In this document: piece by piece, positions 1 through 9,634 of the stretch
Position numbering within the stretch: the first letter of the stretch is position 1
Layout: each line of letters begins with the position of its first letter
Assembly: GCF_028401955.1 (NCBI RefSeq)
Contig: NZ_JAQOTJ010000010.1
Location: 122,129 to 186,128 of the forward strand
DNA: 64,000 nucleotides
Reading direction: 5' to 3'
Source: Bacillus sp. BP-3
GTDB lineage: Bacteria > Bacillota > Bacilli > Bacillales > Bacillaceae_G
Position numbers and translations under genes: made by a program
The notes under the pieces: model-generated
The model's database searches: none
The model's input: the letters and a program-made list of their open reading frames with translations, nothing else
Told to the model about the DNA's origin: nothing

Positions 1-168
1 CTCATTAATTGTGTATACATCTGATAATTCTGGTACTTCAGATAGTACATTCTTTCCATCACTCGCTAATAGGGCTGCAGCGATTATAGGTAATACAGCG
101 TTTTTTGCGCCCTCTACGCGCACTGTGCCGTTCAACCGCTTTCCGCCACGGACGATGATCTTTTCCAA
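1..168 (-). CDS. murA: UDP-N-acetylglucosamine 1-carboxyvinyltransferase, N-terminal part (runs off the left edge)
   Basis: The minus-strand frame reads [20 protein letters not shown], followed by the KN pair of the MurA active-site loop. This is the N-terminus of the enolpyruvyl transferase that commits UDP-GlcNAc to peptidoglycan synthesis. The start is a TTG (168-166) preceded by a strong GGAGGGG ribosome-binding site; no ATG fits. Only about 56 codons are in the window. It lies downstream of ywmB in the same direction, as in other Bacillus. A second complete murA paralogue is present at 39535-40824, so this is probably the murAA-type copy. Confidence 0.93.
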   Translation of the reverse strand, partial: MEKIIVRGGKRLNGTVRVEGAKNAVLPIIAAALLASDGKNVLSEVPELSDVYTINE

Positions 169-202
169 GTTATTCCCCTCCGTGTCCTTTTTTCACATCT
201 AT

Positions 203-910
203 TCAATACTCAGAAGTTATGATCGGTGTGCCAACCACAATTGTATTCTTGTTGTTCGTAGAACGTATTGCTATTTGCACATTGATTTTCTCTTTATTTG
301 TTGAAAGAGCGTCATTCCACTTTTTATTATATGCGGAGACTGACACAAATGCTCTTTCTTCTATTTTTTCAATCGTTGTTGCTGAAAGATCTTTCAAAAC
401 TTCATTTGCTCTATCTTGCAAAACACCTTCAATCTTATCACTGAGCACACCTTGAATACAAGTATAAATTTTTGGTTTTGTATCAAAAATTTTAATCGTT
501 TTATCTGTATATTTTGGATCCCATTTTGTTCCGCTCAATTCATATATAATGAAAGTGTTTTCTTTAGTATTTTCCATTGTCCACGTAACTACTAGTCTTT
601 CTTCATAAGAAGAAAACTTTTTTTGCGCGGTTGCTTTATAGCCATCTTTAGATTGCTCAATTTCCCATTCTGTTACATTTGCATGTTCCTTCACTTGACT
701 CAATAACTTTTCAAACGTATGTATATCGGAAATTGTCTTTGTTTCCCTTGCTAACCAAGACCAACGCTGAACATCAGCACCGTTCTTTTTTAAAGCAGTA
801 ATCATACTTTCCATTTTTCCCTGATCGCTCACAGGTTTCATTTCTCGATATCCAACTAAAAATATAACTACACTCAGGACAATCAACATCATGGCTTGCA
901 TTTTTTTCAC
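203..910 (-). CDS. ywmB: YwmB family protein
   Basis: The product is about 235 residues with one hydrophobic N-terminal segment (about residues 5-22), so it is probably exported or membrane-anchored with the bulk outside. Length, position beside murA and overall character match the YwmB family (TATA-box-binding-like fold), whose function is unknown. An ATG at 916-914 lies only 2 bases from AGGAGG, while the GTG at 910-908 lies 8 bases away, so the GTG start is preferred. The gene is between DUF1146 and murA and ends 35 bases before the murA start. Confidence 0.8.
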   Translation of the reverse strand: MKKMQAMMLIVLSVVIFLVGYREMKPVSDQGKMESMITALKKNGADVQRWSWLARETKTISDIHTFEKLLSQVKEHANVTEWEIEQSKDGYKATAQKKFSSYEERLVVTWTMENTKENTFIIYELSGTKWDPKYTDKTIKIFDTKPKIYTCIQGVLSDKIEGVLQDRANEVLKDLSATTIEKIEERAFVSVSAYNKKWNDALSTNKEKINVQIAIRSTNNKNTIVVGTPIITSEY

Positions 911-971
911 GTTCATCCCCTCCTAGTCCCCATTGTTGACGGAGAAGGATGGTTCTATACGTTGTACTTTT

Positions 972-1208
972 TTACTTTACAAGGTACGTTAAACTCTTTG
1001 AATAGCCTAAGTAATCAAGGAAAAAGTTACTTACAGATGTACCGATGGCAATCGTTACAAGAATAAGAAGCACCCTCGTTTGCATAACTTTCCCTGGCTT
1101 CATTAATCGTTCTAGATGAAGACCTTGCAGCGCCCACCACGTGATAGTAATAAACAGTAAATGCGACACAATTGCAATGAGTGCTTGTTGCCCTAAAATT
1201 TGTGCCAT
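972..1208 (-). CDS. ywzB: DUF1146 family small membrane protein (YwzB-like)
   Basis: The protein is 78 residues with two clear hydrophobic segments (about 8-28 and 45-65) separated by a basic loop, as in the DUF1146/YwzB family of Firmicutes. The function is unknown. The start is ATG at 1208-1206, with AGGAGGG 11 bases upstream; an in-frame TTG two codons earlier (1214) is also possible. It follows the nuo terminator and heads a short run with ywmB and murA. A second frame over the same bases is a shadow. Confidence 0.8.
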   Translation of the reverse strand: MAQILGQQALIAIVSHLLFITITWWALQGLHLERLMKPGKVMQTRVLLILVTIAIGTSVSNFFLDYLGYSKSLTYLVK

Positions 1209-1291
1209 AACCAATCAACCCTCCTGCTCAAACGGGAAGCTGCCCGTATGAACCAGACTTTCTTACTACTCATGTAGTAAACGAAAATTTA

Positions 1292-1328
1292 CCAAAATAA
1301 AAAGTGCAGAGTTTAGGCTCTACACTTT
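1292..1328 (-). terminator. Terminator of the nuo operon
   Basis: Read on the minus strand just after nuoN, a 10-bp stem (AAGTGTAGAG / CTCTGCACTT, one mismatch) is followed by TTTATTTT. This fits an intrinsic terminator for the whole complex I operon. Confidence 0.85.
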
Positions 1329-1337
1329 CAGTTTGTA

Positions 1338-2864
1338 CTATTGTACCATGTTCCCAAGAAAGAAGAAATCCTTCATCAATGGAAAATAATTATAAAAGAA
1401 ATTGTAACCGCTTGCTGGTAATATACCAAGTACAACTGTTGCAATCGCGCAAATACTTACAACGACTTTCAAGTTAACCGGAAGAACAATGCGCTCTTCA
1501 CTTTCTGCCCGTCGAAAAAACATTTGCTGTAAAATGCGAAAATAGTAAACGAATGAGATAACCGTTGTTCCCATCATAATCGAGGCTAGTATGTAATGAG
1601 TTGGCTGGACGATAAAGGCCCCTAAAAAGATGTTAATCTTCCCGATAAATCCAGCTGTCCCAGGAATACCAGCTAGTGACAAAATAAAAATCGTCATCAT
1701 AGTCGCAAGAAATGGTGATCGTTTATACAAACCAGCAAAAGCGGAAATATTTCCCTGCCCTGTTTGTAAGATTATCCCGTGGATAATTGCAAATGCTCCG
1801 ATATTCATCAGTACATAAGCAAACATATAAAACCACATACTATCTATAAGAAATGGCGACATGGCAACAAGTGGTACGAGTAAATAACCAGCATGCGCCA
1901 CTCCCGAATACGCAAACATTCGCTTTATACTGCTCTGCTTTAAAGCAACGCTATTTCCAACAATCATCGTTATCCCAGCAAGAACAGCGATATAGATGCT
2001 CATATTTCTAAATAGTGATGTTGTCTCATTTTGCACAGGAATAGCTGCGAAAATGATTAAGAAAATGCGCACAATCATTACAAACCCAGCAATTTTCGAT
2101 ACAGTTGCTAAGAATGCCGTAACAGGCGTTGCTGCTCCTTCATACACATCAGGTGCCCACATATGAAATGGGACAGTTGCAATTTTAAAAGACAACCCGA
2201 CAAAAAGCAGGATAAACGCAAGCGACAGTAAAAGTTGTATATCACCGCTCACACCTTGCACGAACAAACGCTGCATATCTAAAATATTTGTTGAGCCTGT
2301 CAGTCCGTACAAATAGCTCATTCCAAACAACGTAATTGCCGTAGAAATACCACCGTTTATGACATACTTCATTGCCGCTTCATTCGAATATTTATGCTCC
2401 TTACGAATGCCGACTAAAATGTACGAAGACAATGACAATAACTCAAGACCAATAAACAGTGTAATAAAATCACTACTAGATGCCATAAACATCGCGCCAA
2501 GAAGCGCCGTTAAAAATAAGTAATAATATTCTCCTCGATCTTCAATCGGCTGCTTATCATCATCGCTCATCGCAAGAAGTAATACAAGAATGCCACCGAG
2601 CAATAAGAGTGTTTTAAATGCTTTTGAAAATCCATCTAATATAAAAGATCCGTCTAATATCTCTCCGGCTGGTGCACCGTACAATGTAACGAGCGCCACA
2701 AGTGCAAGTATGACCGTCCCAATTGCCCCGTATGCTAAATTTCGGCGCTGAAACGTTTGTTTCGCAAACAGATCTAGAAGTGATAGAAGAATAGCCCCGC
2801 CAAGCAGGATGAATTCCGGCGTCATGAAATGCCATGATAAGCCTAGTAATGTTTTCATATCCAT
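1338..2864 (-). CDS. nuoN: NADH-quinone oxidoreductase subunit N
   Basis: The 508-residue protein has about 14 hydrophobic segments and is an antiporter-like proton-pumping subunit of complex I. The segment KIATVPFHMWAPDVYEGA is the conserved TM7-8 region with its lysine, and NuoN family length matches. ATG is 8 bases after AGGAGG. It is the last gene of the operon, one base after nuoM, and is followed by a terminator. It works in the membrane arm with NuoL and NuoM. Confidence 0.97.
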   Translation of the reverse strand: MDMKTLLGLSWHFMTPEFILLGGAILLSLLDLFAKQTFQRRNLAYGAIGTVILALVALVTLYGAPAGEILDGSFILDGFSKAFKTLLLLGGILVLLLAMSDDDKQPIEDRGEYYYLFLTALLGAMFMASSSDFITLFIGLELLSLSSYILVGIRKEHKYSNEAAMKYVINGGISTAITLFGMSYLYGLTGSTNILDMQRLFVQGVSGDIQLLLSLAFILLFVGLSFKIATVPFHMWAPDVYEGAATPVTAFLATVSKIAGFVMIVRIFLIIFAAIPVQNETTSLFRNMSIYIAVLAGITMIVGNSVALKQSSIKRMFAYSGVAHAGYLLVPLVAMSPFLIDSMWFYMFAYVLMNIGAFAIIHGIILQTGQGNISAFAGLYKRSPFLATMMTIFILSLAGIPGTAGFIGKINIFLGAFIVQPTHYILASIMMGTTVISFVYYFRILQQMFFRRAESEERIVLPVNLKVVVSICAIATVVLGILPASGYNFFYNYFPLMKDFFFLGNMVQ

Positions 2865-2865
2865 T

Positions 2866-4368
2866 CTACCTACCTCCTAACGATTGTAATGTGTCACGAA
2901 GCGGTTCACCCAGCACATCCGGCAAAATACCGATGATTAGAATACAAACAAGCAAGGTTATCACTGGAATATACTCCAATCCGTGTAGATCACTCTTCGC
3001 CTCGCATTCGCTTTTTCCAAATATAACTTGCATAGCTGCCCGGAGTACGTACACGGCTGTTAAAATAATTCCAATCGCCCCAATTGCCGCTAATACCCTG
3101 TGCTCTTGAAACAAGCCAAGAAATGCGAGAAATTCACTCACAAAGCCAGACATTCCAGGAAGTCCAAGCGAAGCCATACTTCCCGCTAACAAGAATCCAC
3201 TAAGCACCGGTACTCGCTTCGCTAAGCCGCCAAGCTTTGTAATGTCAGAAGTATGAAAGCGCTGCTCGATTATACCAAGCAAGAAAAATAACAACGCCGC
3301 AATTAAACCGTGGGAAACGACTTGAAACAATGCCCCCTTCATTCCCGCCGCGTTCAGCGCAGATAGACCGATTAGTACAATTCCCATATGCGAAATACTG
3401 GAATATGCGAGCACCTTCCGGAAATCTGTTTGAACAAGCGCTAAGAGTGCTCCGTACAACAAGTTGATAACGCCTAAAACGCCTAAAACAACCGCGAACG
3501 TTTCAAACTGCTCTGGGAAAAGTCCCATTCCAAAGCGAACAATCCCGTATGCTCCAATCTTTAAGAGAACACCTGCATGCAGCATGACTACCGCCGGGTG
3601 CGCCTCTACGTGGACATTTACCATCCAGCGATGCAGCGGAAAGACTGGAAGTTTAATCATGAACGCAATCATAATTGCTATAAATAAACCAAGCTGCAAG
3701 GAGTTAGACAGTTCACCAACGGTTGTCATTTCTTTTCCTGCTAAAACAGCTTGCAGCTCTGCAATATTTGTTGTACCTGCTCTTGCGAATAAAATGGAAA
3801 AGGCAATGAGTAAAATCGCTGAACCGATGCCGTTATAAATTAAATAGCTGTACGCCGCTTTTTCACTGCTAAATTTGCCCCATTTCCCAACAAGTAAAAA
3901 CATAGCTGGCAATGTAATTTCAAAGAACACGAAGAACAGTAGCAAGTTTTCCGCTGCGAAGACGCCAAGCATGCCGACTTCAAGCATAAGCAAGAGCATG
4001 TAAAAACCTTTTACGTGCTTTGTAACGGAAAAGGCCGTAATAGCTGCCAAAGTCGCCAATAATGCCGTCAGAAACATCATGACGAGCGAGAAGCCATCAA
4101 TGCCGAGTTCGTAATAAATGGTAAACAATTCTTTCTCTACACTTGGAAATTTTCCAAATTGAATCCACTTTACCTTTTCTGCAAACATCGTTAAACTTTT
4201 TCCCGATGCATATGTACTTACGATAAAGAGCGCGGAGCCAAGCGGAAGTAATGTTCCAAGCAAACCAACCATCCTCGCCGCTCTTTCCTCTTTCTTCGGT
4301 ACAAATGCCAGCAGGATGATACAAAGAAGCGGGGAGAAAATGAAGAAAGATAATAGAAAGGAACTCAT
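2866..4368 (-). CDS. nuoM: NADH-quinone oxidoreductase subunit M
   Basis: This is a 500-residue polytopic membrane protein and a Mrp-antiporter-type proton channel of complex I. Conserved segments include IKLPVFPLHRWMVNVHVEAHP and the glutamate in the first antiporter half. An upstream in-frame extension of 17 codons lies inside nuoL and lacks a ribosome-binding site, so ATG at 4368 is chosen. That ATG overlaps the nuoL stop as ATGA, which points to translational coupling. Confidence 0.97.
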   Translation of the reverse strand: MSSFLLSFFIFSPLLCIILLAFVPKKEERAARMVGLLGTLLPLGSALFIVSTYASGKSLTMFAEKVKWIQFGKFPSVEKELFTIYYELGIDGFSLVMMFLTALLATLAAITAFSVTKHVKGFYMLLLMLEVGMLGVFAAENLLLFFVFFEITLPAMFLLVGKWGKFSSEKAAYSYLIYNGIGSAILLIAFSILFARAGTTNIAELQAVLAGKEMTTVGELSNSLQLGLFIAIMIAFMIKLPVFPLHRWMVNVHVEAHPAVVMLHAGVLLKIGAYGIVRFGMGLFPEQFETFAVVLGVLGVINLLYGALLALVQTDFRKVLAYSSISHMGIVLIGLSALNAAGMKGALFQVVSHGLIAALLFFLLGIIEQRFHTSDITKLGGLAKRVPVLSGFLLAGSMASLGLPGMSGFVSEFLAFLGLFQEHRVLAAIGAIGIILTAVYVLRAAMQVIFGKSECEAKSDLHGLEYIPVITLLVCILIIGILPDVLGEPLRDTLQSLGGR

Positions 4369-6230
4369 TGTCCATACCCCCCTGTCAATAACAGAATCAT
4401 TACGAGCGCGGCTAAGCAAACCGCTGTAACCGTGCCGTACATTTGCACTTGCCCGTTTTGGAGTTTCGAGCCAATCGTACTTACACCTTTTACGCTGCAG
4501 CTAATAAGCTGCATGATCCCTTCGACAATATACGTTTCAAAGAAATATAGAACATATGCAATTCCTTTCACGAGCGGAAGCACCGTTACACTATACAATT
4601 CATCAATATAATATTTCTCCTTGAGCAAGCTATACATGGCCGTATTCTTCCCGCCAAGCCAATCACGGGAAATGGTACGTTTTCCATATATCAAATACGC
4701 TAAACCAATCCCAGCCAATGAAACGATCGTTGCCACAATCATAATCCAGGCGGGGCCATGAACCTCTCTCACTTGAATCGCCGCGTCCTCTGTAAGCCAA
4801 TCCCCAAGAAACGTTCCGAACCAAGGTGTATTCACATAACCAGCCACGATTGCTAGAATGCCAAGAACCATCATTGGCACTGTCATTACCTTTGGAGACT
4901 CATGCACATGTTTCTGCTCCCCGCGCGCCTCTCCCATGAAGACAAGGAAGTACAAGCGGAACATATAGAAAGCAGTGAAGAAAGCTGCGACTACCGCTAG
5001 GACGAATAAACCGTAATTGCCGCGCTCCCACGTCGCCGCTAAAATTTCATCCTTACTAAAGAAACCAGAAAATAATGGAACACCGCTAATCGCAACCGTT
5101 CCAATTAAAAACAATAAGCCGGTCACTTTCATCTTCTTAAACAGGCCGCCCATTTCTTCTATGTTTTGCGTATGCAGGGCATGAATGACGCTGCCGGCCG
5201 CTAAGAACAATAAAGCCTTGAAGAAAGCATGCGTCGTTAAATGAAACACACCCGCCACGTACCCAGCAGAACCGAGCGCGAGCATCATATAACCAAGCTG
5301 ACTTACCGTGGAGTAGGCTAATACACGCTTAATGTCCGTTTGCACGATACCAATAGATGCTGCAAAAATTGCTGTAATACCGCCAATAACCGCAACAGTC
5401 TGCATCGCTGCTTCGCTCGCTGCGAAAAGCGGGAACATAGTAGCAACTAAATATACCCCAGCAGCAACCATCGTTGCCGCGTGGATCAGCGCTGATACCG
5501 GCGTCGGACCTTCCATCGCATCTGGAAGCCACGTATGGAGCGGAAACTGACCTGACTTCCCCATTGCGCCGACGAAGATTAAAATCGCCGTCAATGTAAT
5601 CATCGTTCCAGAAATTTCTCCAGCTTGTACGGCCTGAAAAATGACATCGTAATCAAAGCTGCCAACTTGCCAGAATAATAGAATCATCCCGATAAACAAG
5701 CCGATATCACCGATCCGCGTCATAATAAACGCTTTTTTCGCAGCAGCCTTTGCTGCTTCTTTAAAGAAATAGAAACCAATCAATAAGAAGGAACCGAGTC
5801 CTACTAACTCCCAGAATATATAAAGTTGTAATAAGTTAGTCGAGATGACAAGCCCCAGCATCGCAAATGTAAACAACCCTAAGTATGCATAAAAGATATG
5901 GAGTCTTTCATCGCCGTGCATATATCCCTTCGAATACATATGAACGAGCAAACTTACAAGTGAGACAATAAAGAGCATTAATACGTTTAATGCATTTACT
6001 TCGAAGCCAAAAGAAATGTTTATATCCCCAATTTGAAGCCAAGTCCATTGCTGCTTTACCGTTTCTGATGATAGCCGTTCTATTAATACAACTACCGCAC
6101 CCGCAAATGAAAGAAAAGTAAGCAAGATACCAACCCAGCTACTTCCTTCTTTTAGCTTCTTGCCAAATATCACGAGTAAAACGAAAGACACAAGCGGGAA
6201 AAGCGGTATTAGCCATGCATAATCCATCAT
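4365..6230 (-). CDS. nuoL: NADH-quinone oxidoreductase subunit L
   Basis: This 621-residue subunit is the distal antiporter-like pump of complex I. It shows the N-terminal Proton_antipo_N segment and then the core motif with FPLHTWLPDAMEGPTPVSAL and a Lys/His-rich channel. A long hydrophobic C-terminal part fits the lateral helix. The start follows a GGGGGAGAAATTC ribosome-binding site, 29 bases after nuoK. It overlaps nuoM by 4 bases. Confidence 0.97.
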   Translation of the reverse strand: MMDYAWLIPLFPLVSFVLLVIFGKKLKEGSSWVGILLTFLSFAGAVVVLIERLSSETVKQQWTWLQIGDINISFGFEVNALNVLMLFIVSLVSLLVHMYSKGYMHGDERLHIFYAYLGLFTFAMLGLVISTNLLQLYIFWELVGLGSFLLIGFYFFKEAAKAAAKKAFIMTRIGDIGLFIGMILLFWQVGSFDYDVIFQAVQAGEISGTMITLTAILIFVGAMGKSGQFPLHTWLPDAMEGPTPVSALIHAATMVAAGVYLVATMFPLFAASEAAMQTVAVIGGITAIFAASIGIVQTDIKRVLAYSTVSQLGYMMLALGSAGYVAGVFHLTTHAFFKALLFLAAGSVIHALHTQNIEEMGGLFKKMKVTGLLFLIGTVAISGVPLFSGFFSKDEILAATWERGNYGLFVLAVVAAFFTAFYMFRLYFLVFMGEARGEQKHVHESPKVMTVPMMVLGILAIVAGYVNTPWFGTFLGDWLTEDAAIQVREVHGPAWIMIVATIVSLAGIGLAYLIYGKRTISRDWLGGKNTAMYSLLKEKYYIDELYSVTVLPLVKGIAYVLYFFETYIVEGIMQLISCSVKGVSTIGSKLQNGQVQMYGTVTAVCLAALVMILLLTGGYGQ

Positions 6231-6259
6231 GAATTTCTCCCCCCTTTTTGGTCATCACC

Positions 6260-6574
6260 TTAATGCTTTAACGAATCCATTTCATCTGTATTAACAGTTG
6301 CGCGGTTTCTATATAAAGCAATTAAAATCGCCAAACCAACCGCTGCTTCAGCTGCAGCAACGGACATTGTGAACAATGCAAAAATTTGTCCCTTTAAATT
6401 TGGAAACATCCCTAATTTACTAAAGGCAACTAAATTTAAGTTCGCCGCATTTAACATAAGTTCAATACAAACCAATACAATTACTGTATTACGCTTCGTT
6501 AATGCTCCAAATAAACCGATGCAAAACAGTATAATCGCAAGCGTCAGGTACGCAGAAGCTGGAATACTATTCAT
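6260..6574 (-). CDS. nuoK: NADH-quinone oxidoreductase subunit K
   Basis: The 104-residue protein has three transmembrane helices and the conserved glutamate in the motif [12 protein letters not shown] (helix 2). Family length is about 100. An open 23-codon extension upstream is the overlapping nuoJ end in another frame, so the start is ATG at 6574, with AGGAGG just before it. It overlaps nuoJ by 8 bases. It forms part of the membrane proton path between NuoJ and NuoN. Confidence 0.96.
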   Translation of the reverse strand: MNSIPASAYLTLAIILFCIGLFGALTKRNTVIVLVCIELMLNAANLNLVAFSKLGMFPNLKGQIFALFTMSVAAAEAAVGLAILIALYRNRATVNTDEMDSLKH

Positions 6575-7091
6575 GCGAATCCTCCTTTTTCTCGCCCTTC
6601 TTCGCAAGTACAATTGCTCCCACAAGGGCAACAAGTAATACAACAGAGGTTAACTCGAAAGGTATTATATATTTCGAATACAACAATTCTCCGATCTGAC
6701 GTGTATTTTGTTCATGAAGTAGTGAACCGCCTTGAACACGTCCACTCTCAAAATCGACGTTATTCACCGCAAAATACATTACCGCACCGAAGATTACTAC
6801 AGCAAGAAAAACAATGAATTTACGAAAGCCAAAGCGTAATTCTTCTTGATCATTATGCTTCGTTAACATAATGCCAAAAATCATAATAATTGTAATCGCA
6901 CCGGAATAAATCAAAATTTGGACAACCCCGACAAATTCTGCTGATAACATGAAATAAAGCCCGGCAATACTAAGGAATGTAAATACTAGAGCGAGCATCA
7001 TATGCATCACTTTCGTTAAGTTCAGCATAAGTACACCGCCCATGATCGCAAGCAGGGCTAATGCTAAAAATGCTACTAACTCGCCGCTCAT
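6567..7091 (-). CDS. nuoJ: NADH-quinone oxidoreductase subunit J
   Basis: The 174-residue protein has five predicted transmembrane segments. The stretch around [20 protein letters not shown] (helix 3) is the best-conserved part of NuoJ. The start ATG overlaps the nuoI stop by 4 bases. The C-terminus is polar and lysine-rich ([11 protein letters not shown]), which is common in Bacillus versions. It is a membrane-arm subunit of complex I. Confidence 0.96.
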   Translation of the reverse strand: MSGELVAFLALALLAIMGGVLMLNLTKVMHMMLALVFTFLSIAGLYFMLSAEFVGVVQILIYSGAITIIMIFGIMLTKHNDQEELRFGFRKFIVFLAVVIFGAVMYFAVNNVDFESGRVQGGSLLHEQNTRQIGELLYSKYIIPFELTSVVLLVALVGAIVLAKKGEKKEDSHE

Positions 7092-7507
7092 GCTTTATTC
7101 TCCCTTCTCACATGTTGATCATTTTCATCAAGCCACTGTAAGTTTTTAAATAAATCATCTCGCGAATATTCGGCCAGCTCAAAGTTATTTGTCATCACGA
7201 TGGCTTCTGTCGGGCAAACTTCCGTACAAAGATCGCAAAGAATACAAATTTCAAAATTAATATCATACGTATCAATGATTTTCCCTTTCTTCTCTGGATC
7301 TGGGTGCTTTTTCCCTGTTAGTTGAATGCAGTCTGTCGGACAAATATTTGCGCATTGATTGCACACGATACACTTTTCCGGATAAAACTTTTGAATACCG
7401 CGAAAGCGATCTGGGAGTGGTAGTGGCTGATTTGGATAGTCGTACGTTACTTTCTTCTTACTTAAATTGCTAAGTGTATACTTTAAACCTTTAAATAATC
7501 CCTTCAT
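7088..7507 (-). CDS. nuoI: NADH-quinone oxidoreductase subunit I (2x[4Fe-4S])
   Basis: The 139-residue peripheral-arm subunit carries two ferredoxin-type cluster motifs: CIVCNQCANICPTDCIQL and CILCDLCTEVCPTEAIVM. These would bind clusters N6a and N6b, which pass electrons on to NuoB. The start is ATG at 7507 with CAGGAG 5 bases upstream. It sits between nuoH and nuoJ in the usual order. Confidence 0.97.
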   Translation of the reverse strand: MKGLFKGLKYTLSNLSKKKVTYDYPNQPLPLPDRFRGIQKFYPEKCIVCNQCANICPTDCIQLTGKKHPDPEKKGKIIDTYDINFEICILCDLCTEVCPTEAIVMTNNFELAEYSRDDLFKNLQWLDENDQHVRRENKA

Positions 7508-7529
7508 TGTACTCCTGCCCCCTTTTAGA

Positions 7530-8531
7530 TTAGAAGAACAATTCTTTTATCAATGCTGCTAAGAAAATATTCGCAAGTGCTACCGGCAGTAATACTTTCC
7601 AGCCAAACTCCATTAATTGATCGCCTCGTATACGCGGGAACGTTACGCGGAACCAAATCAACAGAAAGACAACCGCACTAAATTTGAGCGCGAACCAAAC
7701 AGCCCCTGGAATAAACGCTAGAAACGGAATTGGCTGCCAACCTCCTAAAAATAGCACTGTCATAAGCGATGCCATTCCGAAGAAATACACATACTCAGAA
7801 AGCATAAAGAACGCCCAGCGAAATCCCGAATACTCCGTGTGATATCCAGAGACGAGCTCCGATTCGGCTTCCGGTAAATCAAACGGCGTTCGGTTCAATT
7901 CAGCAACAGCCGCGATTAAAAAAACGATAAAACCAATTGGCTGCACGAAAATGTACCAAACCCCTTCTTGCGCCTCTACAATATCATTTAAATTTAAGCT
8001 GCCCGTTAGAAGGACAACCCCGATTACGCTCATCACAAGTGGAATTTCATAGGAGATCATTTGTGCTGCGGCGCGCATTCCGCCAAGTAATGAATATTTA
8101 TTGTTAGACGCCCAGCCCCCAGTTACAACACCAATTGTCGTAATACCTGAGACTGCAATGTAATACAGTAAGCCAACGCCGATATCGGCAAACTGCAACT
8201 TATCTGTAAACGGAATGACCGCTAGTACCATGAATGCCGGCGCAAACGCAATGACCGGTGCTAATATGAAGAGCGGTTTATCGGCCAATTTCGGAATCGT
8301 ATCTTCTTTTAACAAAAGTTTTAACACGTCTGCCACTGTTTGCAGGAGTCCAAAACGACCGCCCACTTGATTCGGCCCTATACGTCCCTGCATAAACCCC
8401 ATTACTTTTCGTTCTGCTAAAATCCCATATGTAACAAAGCCAAGAACGACAAACAATAACAACGTTGCCAATCCGAAAAAGATAAGAAAATTCGTCCAGC
8501 TTGCGGGTGACTCCAAGAGGTTTTGTATCAT
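7530..8531 (-). CDS. nuoH: NADH-quinone oxidoreductase subunit H
   Basis: The 333-residue protein has eight predicted transmembrane segments and builds the quinone-binding chamber with NuoD and NuoB. Conserved pieces are GRIGPNQVG, the acidic loop ELNRTPFDLPEAESELVSGY and GFRWAFFMLSEY. ATG at 8531 shares its first base with the nuoD stop (TGATG); a GTG one codon earlier is also in frame. A GGAGG lies 10-15 bases upstream. Confidence 0.97.
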   Translation of the reverse strand: MIQNLLESPASWTNFLIFFGLATLLLFVVLGFVTYGILAERKVMGFMQGRIGPNQVGGRFGLLQTVADVLKLLLKEDTIPKLADKPLFILAPVIAFAPAFMVLAVIPFTDKLQFADIGVGLLYYIAVSGITTIGVVTGGWASNNKYSLLGGMRAAAQMISYEIPLVMSVIGVVLLTGSLNLNDIVEAQEGVWYIFVQPIGFIVFLIAAVAELNRTPFDLPEAESELVSGYHTEYSGFRWAFFMLSEYVYFFGMASLMTVLFLGGWQPIPFLAFIPGAVWFALKFSAVVFLLIWFRVTFPRIRGDQLMEFGWKVLLPVALANIFLAALIKELFF

Positions 8532-9631
8532 CACCCATCAACCTCCCCAAGTACAATATCAATGCCGCCTAAAATTGTAATTAAGTTTGCGATATTCTCG
8601 CCTTTCAAGATATGCGGTAAGATTTGCAGATTATAAAAAGATGGGCGACGGAACTTTAAGCGATACGGTTCTTTCTTTCCCTCACTTGCAATGTAACAGC
8701 CAATCTCGCCGCGCGGTGACTCAATTCGCACGAATGCTTCACCTTTTGGTGGTTTAATAATCTTTGGCACCTTCGCTAAGATTGCTCCTTCCTTTGGAAA
8801 CTGCTCTACCGCTTGTTCAATAATTTTCAGCGACTCTTCAATCTCCTCCATTCGGCAAACGTAACGATCCCAAGCATCACCCACTTTACCGACAGGAACA
8901 TCAAACTCAAATCGGTCATAAATAGAGTACGGCTCATCTTTACGAAGATCCCATTTCACACCTGTGCAGCGCAGGTTTGCTCCGCTTAACGAATATTGCA
9001 GGGCGTCCTCTGCCGAGTAAGTACCGACTCCCTTTACTCGATTTAAGAAAATTTCATTGCCGCTCACAAGGTCGTGGTACCCCTCTAGCTGCTCTCTCAT
9101 ATAAGGAACAAATCCCTGCACTTTTTCAATCCAGCCGTCCGGCGCATCCCACTTCACCCCGCCCACACGCATATAATTAAACGTTAAACGCGCTCCGCAT
9201 AATTCGTTCAGTAGGTTAATAATCATCTCGCGTTCGCGAAATGCATATAGAAATGGACTGACAGCTCCAATATCAAGCAAATTGGTTCCCCACCAAACAA
9301 GGTGACTCGCCACGCGCCCAAGCTCCATTGCAAGTATGCGCAAATATTCAGCACGCTCCGGTATTTCCAGCCCCATCATCGTCTCCACTGCGTGACAAAT
9401 GACATAATTATTTGTCATTGCCGCTAAATAATCCATTCGGTCTGTGTATGGAATAATTTGCGTATACTGCAAACTTTCCGCAATTTTCTCTGTACCACGG
9501 TGCAAATAACCAATTACAGGCGTAGCTTCCTTAATGATTTCCCCATCAATTTTAATAACGAGCCGAAATACACCATGGGTACTCGGATGCTGCGGTCCTA
9601 CATTTAAAAGCATTTCTTCTGTACGAATCAT
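8531..9631 (-). CDS. nuoD: NADH-quinone oxidoreductase subunit D (49 kDa)
   Basis: The 366-residue protein resembles the large subunit of NiFe hydrogenases without the metal ligands. Visible landmarks are NVGPQHPSTHGVFRLV near the N-terminus, GYLHRGTEK, the region MDYLAAMTNNY and the C-terminal DIVLGEVDG. It forms the quinone site with NuoB and NuoH. The family is usually about 366-400 residues, so this copy is complete. It follows nuoC by 3 bases. Confidence 0.97.
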   Translation of the reverse strand: MIRTEEMLLNVGPQHPSTHGVFRLVIKIDGEIIKEATPVIGYLHRGTEKIAESLQYTQIIPYTDRMDYLAAMTNNYVICHAVETMMGLEIPERAEYLRILAMELGRVASHLVWWGTNLLDIGAVSPFLYAFREREMIINLLNELCGARLTFNYMRVGGVKWDAPDGWIEKVQGFVPYMREQLEGYHDLVSGNEIFLNRVKGVGTYSAEDALQYSLSGANLRCTGVKWDLRKDEPYSIYDRFEFDVPVGKVGDAWDRYVCRMEEIEESLKIIEQAVEQFPKEGAILAKVPKIIKPPKGEAFVRIESPRGEIGCYIASEGKKEPYRLKFRRPSFYNLQILPHILKGENIANLITILGGIDIVLGEVDG

Positions 9632-9634
9632 GTT